Origin: Deltaproteobacteria bacterium UBA6930
Lineage (GTDB): Bacteria > Myxococcota_A > UBA9160 > UBA6930
Reading direction: 5' to 3'
DNA: 12,401 bases
Assembly: GCA_002450755.1 (NCBI GenBank)
Contig: DKAI01000171.1
Coordinates: forward strand, 1 to 12,401
This document shows positions 1 to 7,493 of the stretch, piece by piece. Positions within the stretch are counted from its first letter, which is position 1. Each line of letters opens with the position of its first letter. Position numbers and translations under genes: made by a program. The notes under the pieces were generated by a model. That model was given only the letters and a program-made list of their open reading frames with translations, made no database searches and was not told the DNA's origin.

Positions 1-36
1 CACTGCCTTCTTCACTGCCTTCTTCACTGCCTTCTT
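1..36 (-). repeat. 12-bp coding tandem repeat, three perfect copies
   Basis: On the plus strand the unit cactgccttctt occurs three times without a mismatch and reaches the window edge, so more copies may follow. On the coding strand each copy encodes Lys-Lys-Ala-Val. The exact identity at the DNA level suggests recent slippage-driven expansion rather than selection on the protein alone. Confidence 0.85.
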
Positions 37-48
37 GCGGCCTGCCAT
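1..48 (-). CDS. Lys/Ala-rich basic protein, N-terminus only (runs off the left edge)
   Basis: Only the first 16 codons are in the window. The protein starts MAGRKKAVKKAVKKAV, built from a perfect 12-bp repeat that gives Lys-Lys-Ala-Val units. A GGGGA sequence lies about 6 nt before the ATG and can serve as a ribosome binding site, which supports this start. Such tails are typical of bacterial DNA-binding proteins: histone H1-like proteins, HU with a tail, and bacterial histones with a basic N-terminus. The opening resembles that of the histone-fold protein at 9370-9567 (MAARKK). A nucleoid role is inference, because the folded domain lies outside the window. It is the last of five genes in the same direction, 55 bp after the permease stop. 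Confidence 0.6.
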   Translation of the reverse strand, partial: MAGRKKAVKKAVKKAV

Positions 49-103
49 AAAGTTATCCCCAATTTGCTAATCAAGTTTCAAACGACGCAGAGTAGCCTTT
101 TCC

Positions 104-631
104 TCAAGGCATGCGAACCCTGTCACTAAATTGTGAAGCAATCCAACCAAGAAGGAAAGGAATCAACAAACACAATAGAAATCGTATCAGCGCAAAGCGA
201 AGACCCATAAGAGGAATTTCCCAAGCGAAAAGACGATGGATCGCCAAAAGCGACCAGGCAAGTACAAACGCAAGGACTGGCCCAAAACCTGCTCCCGAGC
301 GTAGTAAAACCGCGGCTATCGGCATTGCCACATACGGTCCCGCAGGCGTCATCGCACCCGCTAAAACACCTATTGCAATCCCTCTCAATCCAGCCGAATC
401 GCCCATCGCGCTCTCGACCCAATGTCGGGGCACCAGTACTTCCGCGATGCCGGCGACGACCAAAGAAACGAGAACTATCAGCCCAACGCGGGTTACTAAA
501 GAGAGACCATTCTGAAACCCCTCCGAAACAAGTGCGCCCCCTCCGCGCCACCATGCCACGAATCCCAAGCTTGCCAAGATTCCGAGCATTACAAGTAGCT
601 GACCATCTATCACGCGTTTCTTCCCCGGCAT
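104..631 (-). CDS. DUF318/ArsP-family predicted permease, half-size
   Basis: A 175-aa integral membrane protein of the inner membrane. Hydrophobic segments lie at roughly residues 11-28, 43-67, 82-110, 115-135 and 146-166. Residues 91-105 (AGAMTPAGPYVAMPI) match the conserved Thr-Pro-x-Gly-Pro signature of the DUF318 (YraQ/ArsP-type) permeases. Full-length members have about 300-350 residues with two such halves, whereas this protein has one, so it may act as a dimer or be one of the known short forms. Some relatives export organoarsenicals, but nothing here shows the substrate, and the metalloid-binding Cys residues seen in ArsP are not evident. The start has GAGGA just upstream of the ATG, with short spacing. 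It follows the queuosine-salvage gene by 34 bp on the same strand. Confidence 0.75.
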   Translation of the reverse strand: MPGKKRVIDGQLLVMLGILASLGFVAWWRGGGALVSEGFQNGLSLVTRVGLIVLVSLVVAGIAEVLVPRHWVESAMGDSAGLRGIAIGVLAGAMTPAGPYVAMPIAAVLLRSGAGFGPVLAFVLAWSLLAIHRLFAWEIPLMGLRFALIRFLLCLLIPFLLGWIASQFSDRVRMP

Positions 632-665
632 GAATCCTCACGAACAATAAACATATGACCATAGT

Positions 666-1619
666 TTAGTAATACGACGAATAAGTGCGATGACGTGGCG
701 ACGATTTAATTTCAGGTTTTTGCCCCCTATGCCACAACCAGCCATCAAGGACTCTAGGTGGAACAGAGCAACCTTTTTTCCTCAAAATTTCAGCAAAAAG
801 CTCCACCGCAGTAACCGCCAACGCGCGAATCTCTACCTCTTCCGGGCTCGAAGAAGGCAATCGTGTTTCCCGTTCAATTTTTCTAGACAACGAGTCTTTA
901 TAAATCAGAACCCCTTCGTGTCGAAGAACGTGCGGTACTAAATTGTCGGCAAACATTGTCAACTCATTAATGTCTGAGAACTTTCCAAAACTTAATCCCT
1001 CGAAACTTGAGTGTAGATCTGCGCAAGTAATTTGTGCACGCTTGTGAAAAGGAATTCGTTTTCCTTCAAAAAGTGAAACATCGCGATACATCGGCATACT
1101 CGTCAGCGCGTTGACTAACGCTGCAGCAGATCCCCGAGCTTCGAGAACTAAATTTTCCAGACTCCCTGAGTAATTCGCTAACAAAAATTCCCCGAGGTCA
1201 GTCCACGATTTTGAAAACAACTCCATTAATGGAAAGACGGCCTTATTCCCATTTTGATGGAACAACTCCGAACAGACCTTCGGAGTAAATCGAACCAAAT
1301 CTTTTATCGGAGGAACTCCCTCCTTTTTACAATGGTCTAGAAACGCACGGGAAATCGTCTTGTAGCCAGACATCTCTGCAGGCTTCCGGAGTTCTGGAAA
1401 CCACCCAGACCCAAAATTTACTGCATCAAGAAGTACCACATACTGCAACTTCTCAACATGAGACCCGAAGCTGAGCTCAGAGTAGTCCTCTTGTTCATTA
1501 GAATAAGAATCCTTAAAAATTGTCGCTAAATGCTCTAATGCCAACTCGTCGATTTGAACGCTCTTTGCAGCCCGAGAAACCCACAGGCAGCTCTCTCGAA
1601 TCTCCCGAAAGATTGTCAT
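666..1619 (-). CDS. qng1: Queuosine salvage protein Qng1 (DUF2419), queuosine-5'-monophosphate N-glycosylase
   Basis: A 317-aa cytosolic protein of the queuosine-salvage family (DUF2419, human C9orf64/QNG1), whose members hydrolyse queuosine 5'-monophosphate to free queuine for reuse in tRNA. Family signatures in order: LDAVNFGSGWF at 65-75, FHKRAQITCADLH at 191-203, LTMFADNLVPHVLRHEGVL at 220-238, EVEIRALAVTAVE at 261-273 and LDGWLW at 291-296. Lys193 and Asp225 are the probable catalytic pair: their 32-residue spacing fits the Lys/Asp pair reported for the human enzyme, as I recall it. The usual ADYRVPQ is ADNLVPH here, a modest deviation. The frame is open upstream to 1682, but I chose the ATG at 1619 because it overlaps the lipid-kinase stop as ATGA, which is typical of translational coupling, and because residues before it would lie inside the kinase gene. 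No tgt or queuine transporter is visible nearby. Confidence 0.85.
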   Translation of the reverse strand: MTIFREIRESCLWVSRAAKSVQIDELALEHLATIFKDSYSNEQEDYSELSFGSHVEKLQYVVLLDAVNFGSGWFPELRKPAEMSGYKTISRAFLDHCKKEGVPPIKDLVRFTPKVCSELFHQNGNKAVFPLMELFSKSWTDLGEFLLANYSGSLENLVLEARGSAAALVNALTSMPMYRDVSLFEGKRIPFHKRAQITCADLHSSFEGLSFGKFSDINELTMFADNLVPHVLRHEGVLIYKDSLSRKIERETRLPSSSPEEVEIRALAVTAVELFAEILRKKGCSVPPRVLDGWLWHRGQKPEIKSSPRHRTYSSYY

Positions 1620-2551
1620 CTTGGTGATACCATAAGAATCTGCCTCGGTAACAATCGAAAACTTACGGGTGTCTTTCCGCAAGTTTCACCATCAAGCTCC
1701 ACAAACACTTCCGTTTCAGATTTGCAGAAAATTTGGTGACTCTTACTGCTATAAACTTCTTCATCATAAACATATTTACCAGTGTAGAAAGCTGGGAATG
1801 CCCGAAATAATTGTAATTTTGACCAATTCGGGACTACCGCTACTTGCAAAAACCCGTCGGTTACACTTGCCTTGGGTGCAACTTTGATCCCCCCACCAAA
1901 ATAAGGACCGTTCGCGACCGAAATAAAAAGTGATGACCCATGGAAGCTCAATACGTCATCAAGGCACACGGTCACTTCAAAAGCCTTGGCAGAATTCAGT
2001 CCTTTTAGCAGACCAAGAAAGTAGATCGCCTTTCCACGAAACAGGGTCCCTCTACGATGCTCCTTTGCCAAATTAATAGACGCAGCAATTTCAGCACTAA
2101 TCCCTAGGCTTCCTGAATTCAAGAAATATCTCAGACGAGGTAAGCCATTAAGGTTAAATTCGGCACACCCTGCGTCCACATAATTAGAGGTTCCCTTAGA
2201 AAGCAAGGAAATACCGCCGTCTAGGTCTTGGGGGAGTCCGAAATTGCGGACTGTATCGTTACCTGTCCCCATAGGTAAAAGCGCAAGGCTGGTCTTGAGG
2301 TTCCTCTTTGACTTTAAAATTCCATGAGCTACTTGACTCGAGGTACCATCCCCACCTACGGAAACAATTGTCGAAAAACCCGACTGTGCTGCCTCCAAAG
2401 CTAGGGCTGAAGGCTCTTCTCTATTTTTTGAAATGTGAAATTCATTGCAAAGACCTTCTCGGGTTAGACGGTCTCTTAAGCTTGAAAGGCGGCTCTCAGT
2501 TCTTCCAGAATTTGAAGCTGGATTAGCGATTACAAAAAAAGTTTTCTTCAT
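1616..2551 (-). CDS. Diacylglycerol kinase-type lipid kinase (DagK/YegS family)
   Basis: A 311-aa soluble or peripheral membrane protein of the diacylglycerol kinase catalytic family, expected to transfer the ATP gamma-phosphate to a lipid hydroxyl such as diacylglycerol. Visible motifs: an N-terminal NPASNSGR (10-17), the nucleotide-binding GGDGT (66-70), LLPMGTGNDTVRNFG (91-105, usually PLGTGNDFAR), the C-terminal beta-sandwich signature ANGPYFGGGIKVAP (213-226) with TDG (231-233), and ELDGE (285-289). Length is normal for the family. The frame extends upstream to an ATG at 2602, adding 17 residues (MAKPPKG...). Neither start has a clear Shine-Dalgarno. I prefer 2551 because family members begin just before the VIANPxS strand. 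The stop overlaps the next gene's ATG by 4 bp, and acnA ends 96 bp upstream. Substrate specificity cannot be read from the sequence. Confidence 0.88.
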   Translation of the reverse strand: MKKTFFVIANPASNSGRTESRLSSLRDRLTREGLCNEFHISKNREEPSALALEAAQSGFSTIVSVGGDGTSSQVAHGILKSKRNLKTSLALLPMGTGNDTVRNFGLPQDLDGGISLLSKGTSNYVDAGCAEFNLNGLPRLRYFLNSGSLGISAEIAASINLAKEHRRGTLFRGKAIYFLGLLKGLNSAKAFEVTVCLDDVLSFHGSSLFISVANGPYFGGGIKVAPKASVTDGFLQVAVVPNWSKLQLFRAFPAFYTGKYVYDEEVYSSKSHQIFCKSETEVFVELDGETCGKTPVSFRLLPRQILMVSPR

Positions 2552-2647
2552 CTGATGACTGATATATTCAAGGTCTCTAAAACCCTTCGGCGGCTTTGCC
2601 ATCTATTTGACGCTAATCACTATCCAGTCTGCACAAGAAACCAACAA

Positions 2648-5404
2648 CTATTCCGATGCCATATTCCTTAGAACGGTATGAAGAATACCTCCATTGCGGA
2701 AGTAGTCGACTTCAACCGGAGTATCTATTCGACAGATTGTTTTGAATCGGCTTACTTTACCCGTCTCAGGATGAGTTGCCGAAACTTCAATAGTCTGACG
2801 TGGTTTTAGATCATCGTTTAGGGGGATCTCAAAGTACTCTGTTCCCTCTAAGCCTAGTTCCTCATGGCCTTCAAACTCAGAAAAGCATAAGGGAAGAACC
2901 CCCATACCGACGAGGTTAGAACGATGAATCCGCTCGAAACTCTTCGCGATGACTGCACGCACATTGAGTAAAAAAGTACCTTTAGCAGCCCAGTCTCTAC
3001 TTGATCCCATTCCGTAATCGGCACCGGCCAAAACGACCAAGGGGGTGTCAGTCGTCTTGTAGTTCTCGACTGCATCAAAAATATATCTCACGGGATAGCC
3101 GCCAATTCCTTGCCTCGCCGCACTATTCGGGAGAGGAGTAGCGTTCTTAGGCGTATCACATCCAGAGAAATCTGTTGTGAATCCTCCTTCCGTTCCGGGC
3201 GCAAGTTGATTCTTAACTCGAATGTTTCCAAAGGTGGCGCGCGTCATAATTTGATCGTTGCCCCGCCTTGAGCCGAGACTGTTGTATAAAGTCGCTGGAA
3301 CGTCCCGTTCGTCCAAATATCTCGCAGCTGGAGTACCAGTAGCAATAGTGCCCGCCGGACTAATATGATCCGTTGTAACCGAGTCACCGAATTTACAAAG
3401 AACGCGTGCACCCGAAATACTGGAGATTGGATCTACATGAGAAGACAGGTCAACAAAAAACGGTGGTTCTTGGACATATGTTGATTCATCATCCCATTCG
3501 TAAATTTCTCCTGAAGGAGCCGACACTTCCTGCCATTCACGAGAGCCCGTGAAAACTGAATCGTATTGAGAAGTAAATTGTCGACTATCGAGTGTGGTTG
3601 CAACCAATTCTTCGACTTCGGCTTGCGAGGGCCATATGTCTCGCAAATAAACATCAATGCCAGTTTCGGTCTTAGATATGGGATCATTCTGCAAATCAAT
3701 GTTGACCGTACCGGCGAGAGCGTATGCAACAACCAAGGGTGGAGATGCGAGATAATTCGCACGAATATCAGGTCCAATCCGTCCTTCGAAGTTTCGATTT
3801 CCTGACAAAACTGAACACACTACCAATTCGTTTTCGGCGATCGCTTGAGAAATCGGTGTGGGTAAGGGGCCCGAGTTGCCAATACACGTTGTGCACCCAT
3901 AGCCAACAACATGAAAACCAATGGCATCCAAGTCTGAGAGAAGGTCTGCATCTTTGTAGTACTCGGTTACTACCTTAGATCCCGGAGCTAACGAAGTTTT
4001 TACCCACGGCTTTCTTTTTAAACCTAACTGATTCGCCTTTCGGGCCACAAGACCCGCTGCCATCATGACCTCGGGATTTGAAGTATTTGTACACGACGTG
4101 ATAGCTGCAATACAAACTGCTCCGTCCTTCAAATCAAATCGCTCGTTTTCTAGCTTTACCGGTACTCCTCCATTTTTAGATCCGGAACGTTGCCTTTGAG
4201 CCTGCTCGGATTTGCTAAACGTTTCCTCCAAAGCATCGTGCCAAGTCTCCTGCATTTGGCTTAGGCTTATCCTATCCTGCGGCCTCTTGGGGCCAGAGAG
4301 AGAGGGCTCTACATCTGACAGATCCAATTCAAGATCGGCGCTATAAATAATTGTGCCAGAATTTTCTCTCCAGAACCCATTTTCCTTACAGTAGGTCTCA
4401 ACTGTGCCTATAAGCTCTTGAGGTCTGCCCGATAGAGTCATATATTTCACGGTCTGTTCGTCTACAGGAAAAAAACCCATGGTGGCACCGTATTCAGGTG
4501 CCATGTTTGCGATAGTGGCTCGGTTAGCGAGTGGCATCTTCGCCAACCCTGGGCCATGAAATTCCACGAATTTTCCGACGACACCATAATCTCGAAGCAT
4601 TTCAGTCACGTAAAGGACCAGATCCGTAGCCGTTACTCCTTCACATAATTCGCCGTTTAGCTTCACTCCAATAACTTCAGGGATGAGCATGTAAATCGGT
4701 TGACCTAGCATAACTGCTTCAGCCTCGATTCCTCCAACTCCCCAGCCTAGGACCCCCAGTCCATTTATCATTGTTGTGTGCGAATCAGTGCCTACCAAAG
4801 AATCGGGATAGAGCACATCGTGCTCCTCCCAAACCACCTTAGCCAAGTACTCCAAGTTGACTTGGTGAACAATTCCCGTAGAGGGTGGTACAACTCGAAA
4901 ATTATCAAAGGCTTGCTGCCCCCACTTCAAAAATCGATAGCGTTCACCATTCCTCTCAAATTCTTTTTCCGTATTGATCTGCGACGCCCGTGAATGGGCG
5001 AACTCATCTACCTGCACGGAATGATCGATCACTAAGTCGCAGGGAACCAGAGGATTTACCTTTTGAGCTGCGCCCGGTTTTCCCGTCATCCTCACTATAC
5101 CAGAACGCATTGCCGCCAGATCCACAACTGCAGGAACACCCGTGAAGTCCTGGAGGACAACTCTTCCGGGTTTGAAAGGAATTTCCGTTTCTCCTACTTC
5201 CTTCGCATCGTAGCTGGCAAGCGCTCTAACATGATCTTGAGTAACCACATAATCGTCAAAGTGACGAATAACCGCCTCGAGCAAGACCCTAATTGAATAG
5301 GGGAGGTGGTCAAACTTACCCGCAACTCCAAGATCGCAAATACGCTTGGTACCCAAAGGGGTCTTAATTTCCCTTTTAGCTTCGGTCAAATCTATCTCGC
5401 TCAT
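2648..5404 (-). CDS. acnA: Aconitate hydratase (AcnA/IRP1-like)
   Basis: A 918-aa cytosolic aconitase that interconverts citrate and isocitrate through cis-aconitate in the TCA cycle. The three [4Fe-4S] ligands are visible as Cys438 in SCTNTSNP and Cys504 and Cys507 in GCTTCIGNSGP. Other hallmarks are VLQDFTGVPAVVDLAAMR (83-100), GTDSHTTMINGLGVLGWGVGG (205-225), the swivel-domain GDSVTTDHISPAG (673-685), and GSSRDWAAKGT (800-810) followed by ERIHRSNLVGMGVLP (824-838). The whole protein resembles the AcnA/IRP1 branch, not AcnB. An insertion of about 20-30 residues near 743-774 replaces the usual short loop. The frame is open to 5581, but the start at 5404 is favoured by GGAG 7 nt upstream and by the family N-terminus. 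It is divergent from the hydrolase gene across 85 bp. Confidence 0.96.
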   Translation of the reverse strand: MSEIDLTEAKREIKTPLGTKRICDLGVAGKFDHLPYSIRVLLEAVIRHFDDYVVTQDHVRALASYDAKEVGETEIPFKPGRVVLQDFTGVPAVVDLAAMRSGIVRMTGKPGAAQKVNPLVPCDLVIDHSVQVDEFAHSRASQINTEKEFERNGERYRFLKWGQQAFDNFRVVPPSTGIVHQVNLEYLAKVVWEEHDVLYPDSLVGTDSHTTMINGLGVLGWGVGGIEAEAVMLGQPIYMLIPEVIGVKLNGELCEGVTATDLVLYVTEMLRDYGVVGKFVEFHGPGLAKMPLANRATIANMAPEYGATMGFFPVDEQTVKYMTLSGRPQELIGTVETYCKENGFWRENSGTIIYSADLELDLSDVEPSLSGPKRPQDRISLSQMQETWHDALEETFSKSEQAQRQRSGSKNGGVPVKLENERFDLKDGAVCIAAITSCTNTSNPEVMMAAGLVARKANQLGLKRKPWVKTSLAPGSKVVTEYYKDADLLSDLDAIGFHVVGYGCTTCIGNSGPLPTPISQAIAENELVVCSVLSGNRNFEGRIGPDIRANYLASPPLVVAYALAGTVNIDLQNDPISKTETGIDVYLRDIWPSQAEVEELVATTLDSRQFTSQYDSVFTGSREWQEVSAPSGEIYEWDDESTYVQEPPFFVDLSSHVDPISSISGARVLCKFGDSVTTDHISPAGTIATGTPAARYLDERDVPATLYNSLGSRRGNDQIMTRATFGNIRVKNQLAPGTEGGFTTDFSGCDTPKNATPLPNSAARQGIGGYPVRYIFDAVENYKTTDTPLVVLAGADYGMGSSRDWAAKGTFLLNVRAVIAKSFERIHRSNLVGMGVLPLCFSEFEGHEELGLEGTEYFEIPLNDDLKPRQTIEVSATHPETGKVSRFKTICRIDTPVEVDYFRNGGILHTVLRNMASE

Positions 5405-5489
5405 GCCTATACTCCGTTCCTTAGCCCCAGACTCTATTTTAAGTCCAGGCAGGCAGCGGATCGTAGCGATTTTCCAGTAGGATGTGGCA
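5405..5489. promoter_or_regulatory. Divergent intergenic region between acnA and the alpha/beta hydrolase
   Basis: This 85-bp gap must hold the promoters for both genes if they are transcribed separately. On the acnA strand a TAAAAT at 5441-5436 could be a -10 element, but no good -35 hexamer lies at the right distance. The acnA ribosome binding site GGAG is at 5415-5412, 7 nt from the ATG. On the plus strand AGGA at 5479-5482 precedes the hydrolase ATG at 5490 by 7 nt. No strong operator-like palindrome stands out. Confidence 0.4.
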
Positions 5490-6368
5490 ATGAGCACTGT
5501 AAAAGACTTTCCCAGGTCCTTACGACTGAAAGCCAGTGATGGCTTGAGCCTCCATCTAATGGAGTGGAGCAGCGAAGGCACACCTATGCTTTTGATTCAT
5601 GGCTTTGGTAATGACTGCCACGTTTGGGATGAATTTGCTCCTCAAATGGCGCCCTACTACCGCACAATTGCCATAGACCTACGAGGACATGGCGATTCCG
5701 ATCGCGACCCAAACCAGCGTTATGACTACCCCTTTCATGTCAGGGACTTAGACAAACTTACGAAATCCCTGTCCATAGATCGCGTAGTCCTGGTCGCCCA
5801 CTCCTTCGGCGGCCGGGCTGCAATGTTATTTGGGGCAACCTATCCCGAAAAAATGGCGGGGCTTGTACTAGTGGATACAGGGCCCGAATTTGATCAGCGT
5901 GGTACGGGCAGAATACGAAATGATACAGAAAAGAGACGCGGGCAAACTTTCACCTCTAAGGAGGCGTATGCAGAGCTAATCGGCCGCAACTACCCTAACG
6001 CAAGTCCGTCATCACGAAGGCGTCTGGTCGAATATGGTTTGACTCTCAGATCTGATGGTCTATTCGAACAGAAAACAGACCCGAAGTTCCATCTTTCCCG
6101 TCAAAACATGACAGTGGAGTTACAAGAAGAGCACTCCAAGAAAACGACCAAGGAGATGTGGACTGCTTTGGGAAGAATTCCATGCCCGACACTAGTGGTG
6201 AGAGGTGCAGCATCAGACGTCATGAGCCCCGAAATCGCCGATAAAATGGTGGACACCCTGCCTCATGGAAAGCTCGCCGTTGTGGCCCAAGCCAGTCATT
6301 CAGTAATGCTTGACAATGCAGATGGGTTTTCGAAGGCGCTTCAGCAATTTGTACTTGGTGAAGACTGA
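5490..6368 (+). CDS. Alpha/beta hydrolase fold protein
   Basis: A 292-aa, probably cytosolic serine hydrolase; no signal peptide is seen. The catalytic triad can be placed: nucleophile Ser105 in the elbow AHSFGG (103-108), Asp243 in RGAASDVMSP (238-247), and His270 in ASHSVML (268-274). The oxyanion region HGFGNDCHVWD (37-47) and DLRGHGDSD (63-71) are typical of the esterase/lactonase/haloalkane-dehalogenase-like branch. A cap domain of roughly residues 132-225 is rich in charged residues. The substrate is unknown. An in-frame GTG at 5484 is an alternative start, but AGGA 7 nt before the ATG at 5490 favours the latter. The gene ends directly against the stop codon of the convergent ATPase gene with no bases between. 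Confidence 0.92.
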   Translation: MSTVKDFPRSLRLKASDGLSLHLMEWSSEGTPMLLIHGFGNDCHVWDEFAPQMAPYYRTIAIDLRGHGDSDRDPNQRYDYPFHVRDLDKLTKSLSIDRVVLVAHSFGGRAAMLFGATYPEKMAGLVLVDTGPEFDQRGTGRIRNDTEKRRGQTFTSKEAYAELIGRNYPNASPSSRRRLVEYGLTLRSDGLFEQKTDPKFHLSRQNMTVELQEEHSKKTTKEMWTALGRIPCPTLVVRGAASDVMSPEIADKMVDTLPHGKLAVVAQASHSVMLDNADGFSKALQQFVLGED

Positions 6369-7235
6369 TTACCCAAGGGCGTTTCGTCCTACCAAATCAT
6401 CCACGAATTGTTTTGCTGTCCTCCCTGATCGACTCGATCTATCGAGGGCCCATTTCAGGGCCTCCTGGCGAAGCTTTTCGGGATTTAAATCAAGTTGGAC
6501 CTTGTCGACATAATGTCGCACGATAGACAAGTAGGTCTCCTGATTAAACGAATAGAAGCCTAAAGCCAATCCAAACCGATCCGAAAGGGCAAGTTTTTCT
6601 TCGAGTGCCTCTCCAGGATGCAGATCACCATCCTCATCGACATGTACCGCAAGGTTTTCGGATTTTCGTTGTGGAATTAGATGGCGACGATTAGATGTTG
6701 CGATAATGCAAACGTTGGAAGGGGGGGCCTCCAAGCTACCTTCTAAGGCAGCCTTTAATTCTCGATAGCCAGACTCGCCTTCGTCAAATGACAAGTCATC
6801 GCAAAAAAGAATGAAACTAAAAGGTTCCTCGCGAATTTCTATAAGAACATTCGCAACATTCGCAAGGTCAACCTTATGGACCTCGATGACTCTAAGGTCC
6901 TGATCGGCATATCGGTTTAATAGCCCTCTCACAGCCGAAGACTTTCCCGTTCCTCTCTCGCCGTAAAGAAGGACGTGGTTGAAAGGCAAACCGTGCAGAA
7001 ACTGCTCCGTATTGGCTACGAGTCTCTGAACGGCTTTTTCGACTCCAACCAGATCTGCAAGATCAAAAGCAAGCGGTTGGGTGATCGGAATTAAGCGACC
7101 GCCGCCACCCTGAGGTTCCCAGCGAAAAGCATGGTTTCGCTCGAAGTCCTCTTGCGTAAGCTTTGAGGTCACGTTTCTTTCTAGCCAAAGGAGACAAAGA
7201 TCAAAAAGTCGGTTTATTCGAGAAAAGCAGTTCAT
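6369..7235 (-). CDS. DUF815-family P-loop ATPase
   Basis: A 288-aa AAA-type ATPase of the DUF815 family, common in proteobacteria, with no settled function. The Walker A motif is GERGTGKSS (92-100), Walker B is FILFCDDLSF (141-150), the family signature IIATSNRRHLIP (177-188) includes a sensor-1-like Asn182, HPGEALEEKLALSDRFGL (206-223) is near-invariant in the family, and SGRTAKQFVDD (270-280) sits at the sensor-2 position. The start is uncertain. The frame is open to 7355 with ATGs at 7295, 7292, 7277 and 7235, none with a strong Shine-Dalgarno. I chose 7235 because the family has a short helical N-terminus of about this length before the AFRW segment. Starting at 7295 would abut the ATG of the divergent four-cysteine gene. 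The stop codon touches the hydrolase stop. Confidence 0.88.
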   Translation of the reverse strand: MNCFSRINRLFDLCLLWLERNVTSKLTQEDFERNHAFRWEPQGGGGRLIPITQPLAFDLADLVGVEKAVQRLVANTEQFLHGLPFNHVLLYGERGTGKSSAVRGLLNRYADQDLRVIEVHKVDLANVANVLIEIREEPFSFILFCDDLSFDEGESGYRELKAALEGSLEAPPSNVCIIATSNRRHLIPQRKSENLAVHVDEDGDLHPGEALEEKLALSDRFGLALGFYSFNQETYLSIVRHYVDKVQLDLNPEKLRQEALKWALDRSSRSGRTAKQFVDDLVGRNALG

Positions 7236-7295
7236 AAAAGACCATTGTAGACTCAACTTGAAAGAAAGCCGAGCCATCAGGGAACGACTCATCAT

Positions 7296-7493
7296 ATGAC
7301 CGAAAGTAAGCCTCGAAGTTTGACAAATTCCGGCCTCTGCCGTACCTGCAAACACCTGCGCTTACAAGAGAATCGACGAGGCAGCCACTTTATCCGCTGT
7401 GGTTTGGCGGAAAAAGATCCACGCTATCGCCGATATCCCCAATTACCCGTAAAGGTATGTAAAGGTCACAAACCCGAAATGGGAATTCCTTAA
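7296..7493 (+). CDS. Small four-cysteine protein, possible metal-binding
   Basis: A 65-aa basic protein that I do not recognise by name. It has exactly four cysteines, Cys15-x2-Cys18, Cys35 and Cys55, a pattern compatible with one zinc ion or an Fe-S cluster. The lines LCRTCKHL (14-21), GLAEKDPRYRRYP (36-48) and VCKGH (54-58) have the look of a conserved small family rather than a chance frame. A weak AGGGA lies about 12 nt before the ATG. It is divergent from the DUF815 ATPase and overlaps the Nudix gene tail-to-tail by 4 bp. The composition and cysteine spacing argue for a real gene, but its role is unknown. Metal binding is inference. Confidence 0.65.
   Translation: MTESKPRSLTNSGLCRTCKHLRLQENRRGSHFIRCGLAEKDPRYRRYPQLPVKVCKGHKPEMGIP

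Noticed and set aside
49..103. TTGAAA/GATAAC promoter before the Lys-rich gene
   Set aside because: With 18-bp spacing it would place transcription start at the ATG itself and leave out the GGGGA ribosome binding site. Likely a chance match.
126..662. 178-aa open frame on the minus strand overlapping the permease
   Set aside because: It is the permease gene read in another frame. Its Cys/Arg/Ser-rich composition matches no protein family, and the overlapping frame has clear membrane segments and a DUF318 signature.
1620..1682. N-terminal extension of the Qng1 frame
   Set aside because: It lies within the lipid-kinase coding end, and the ATGA overlap at 1619 gives a better start that agrees with the family.
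5405..5581. 59-residue upstream extension of the aconitase frame
   Set aside because: It would run antisense through the hydrolase start. The residues do not resemble aconitase, and GGAG 7 nt before 5404 marks the real start.
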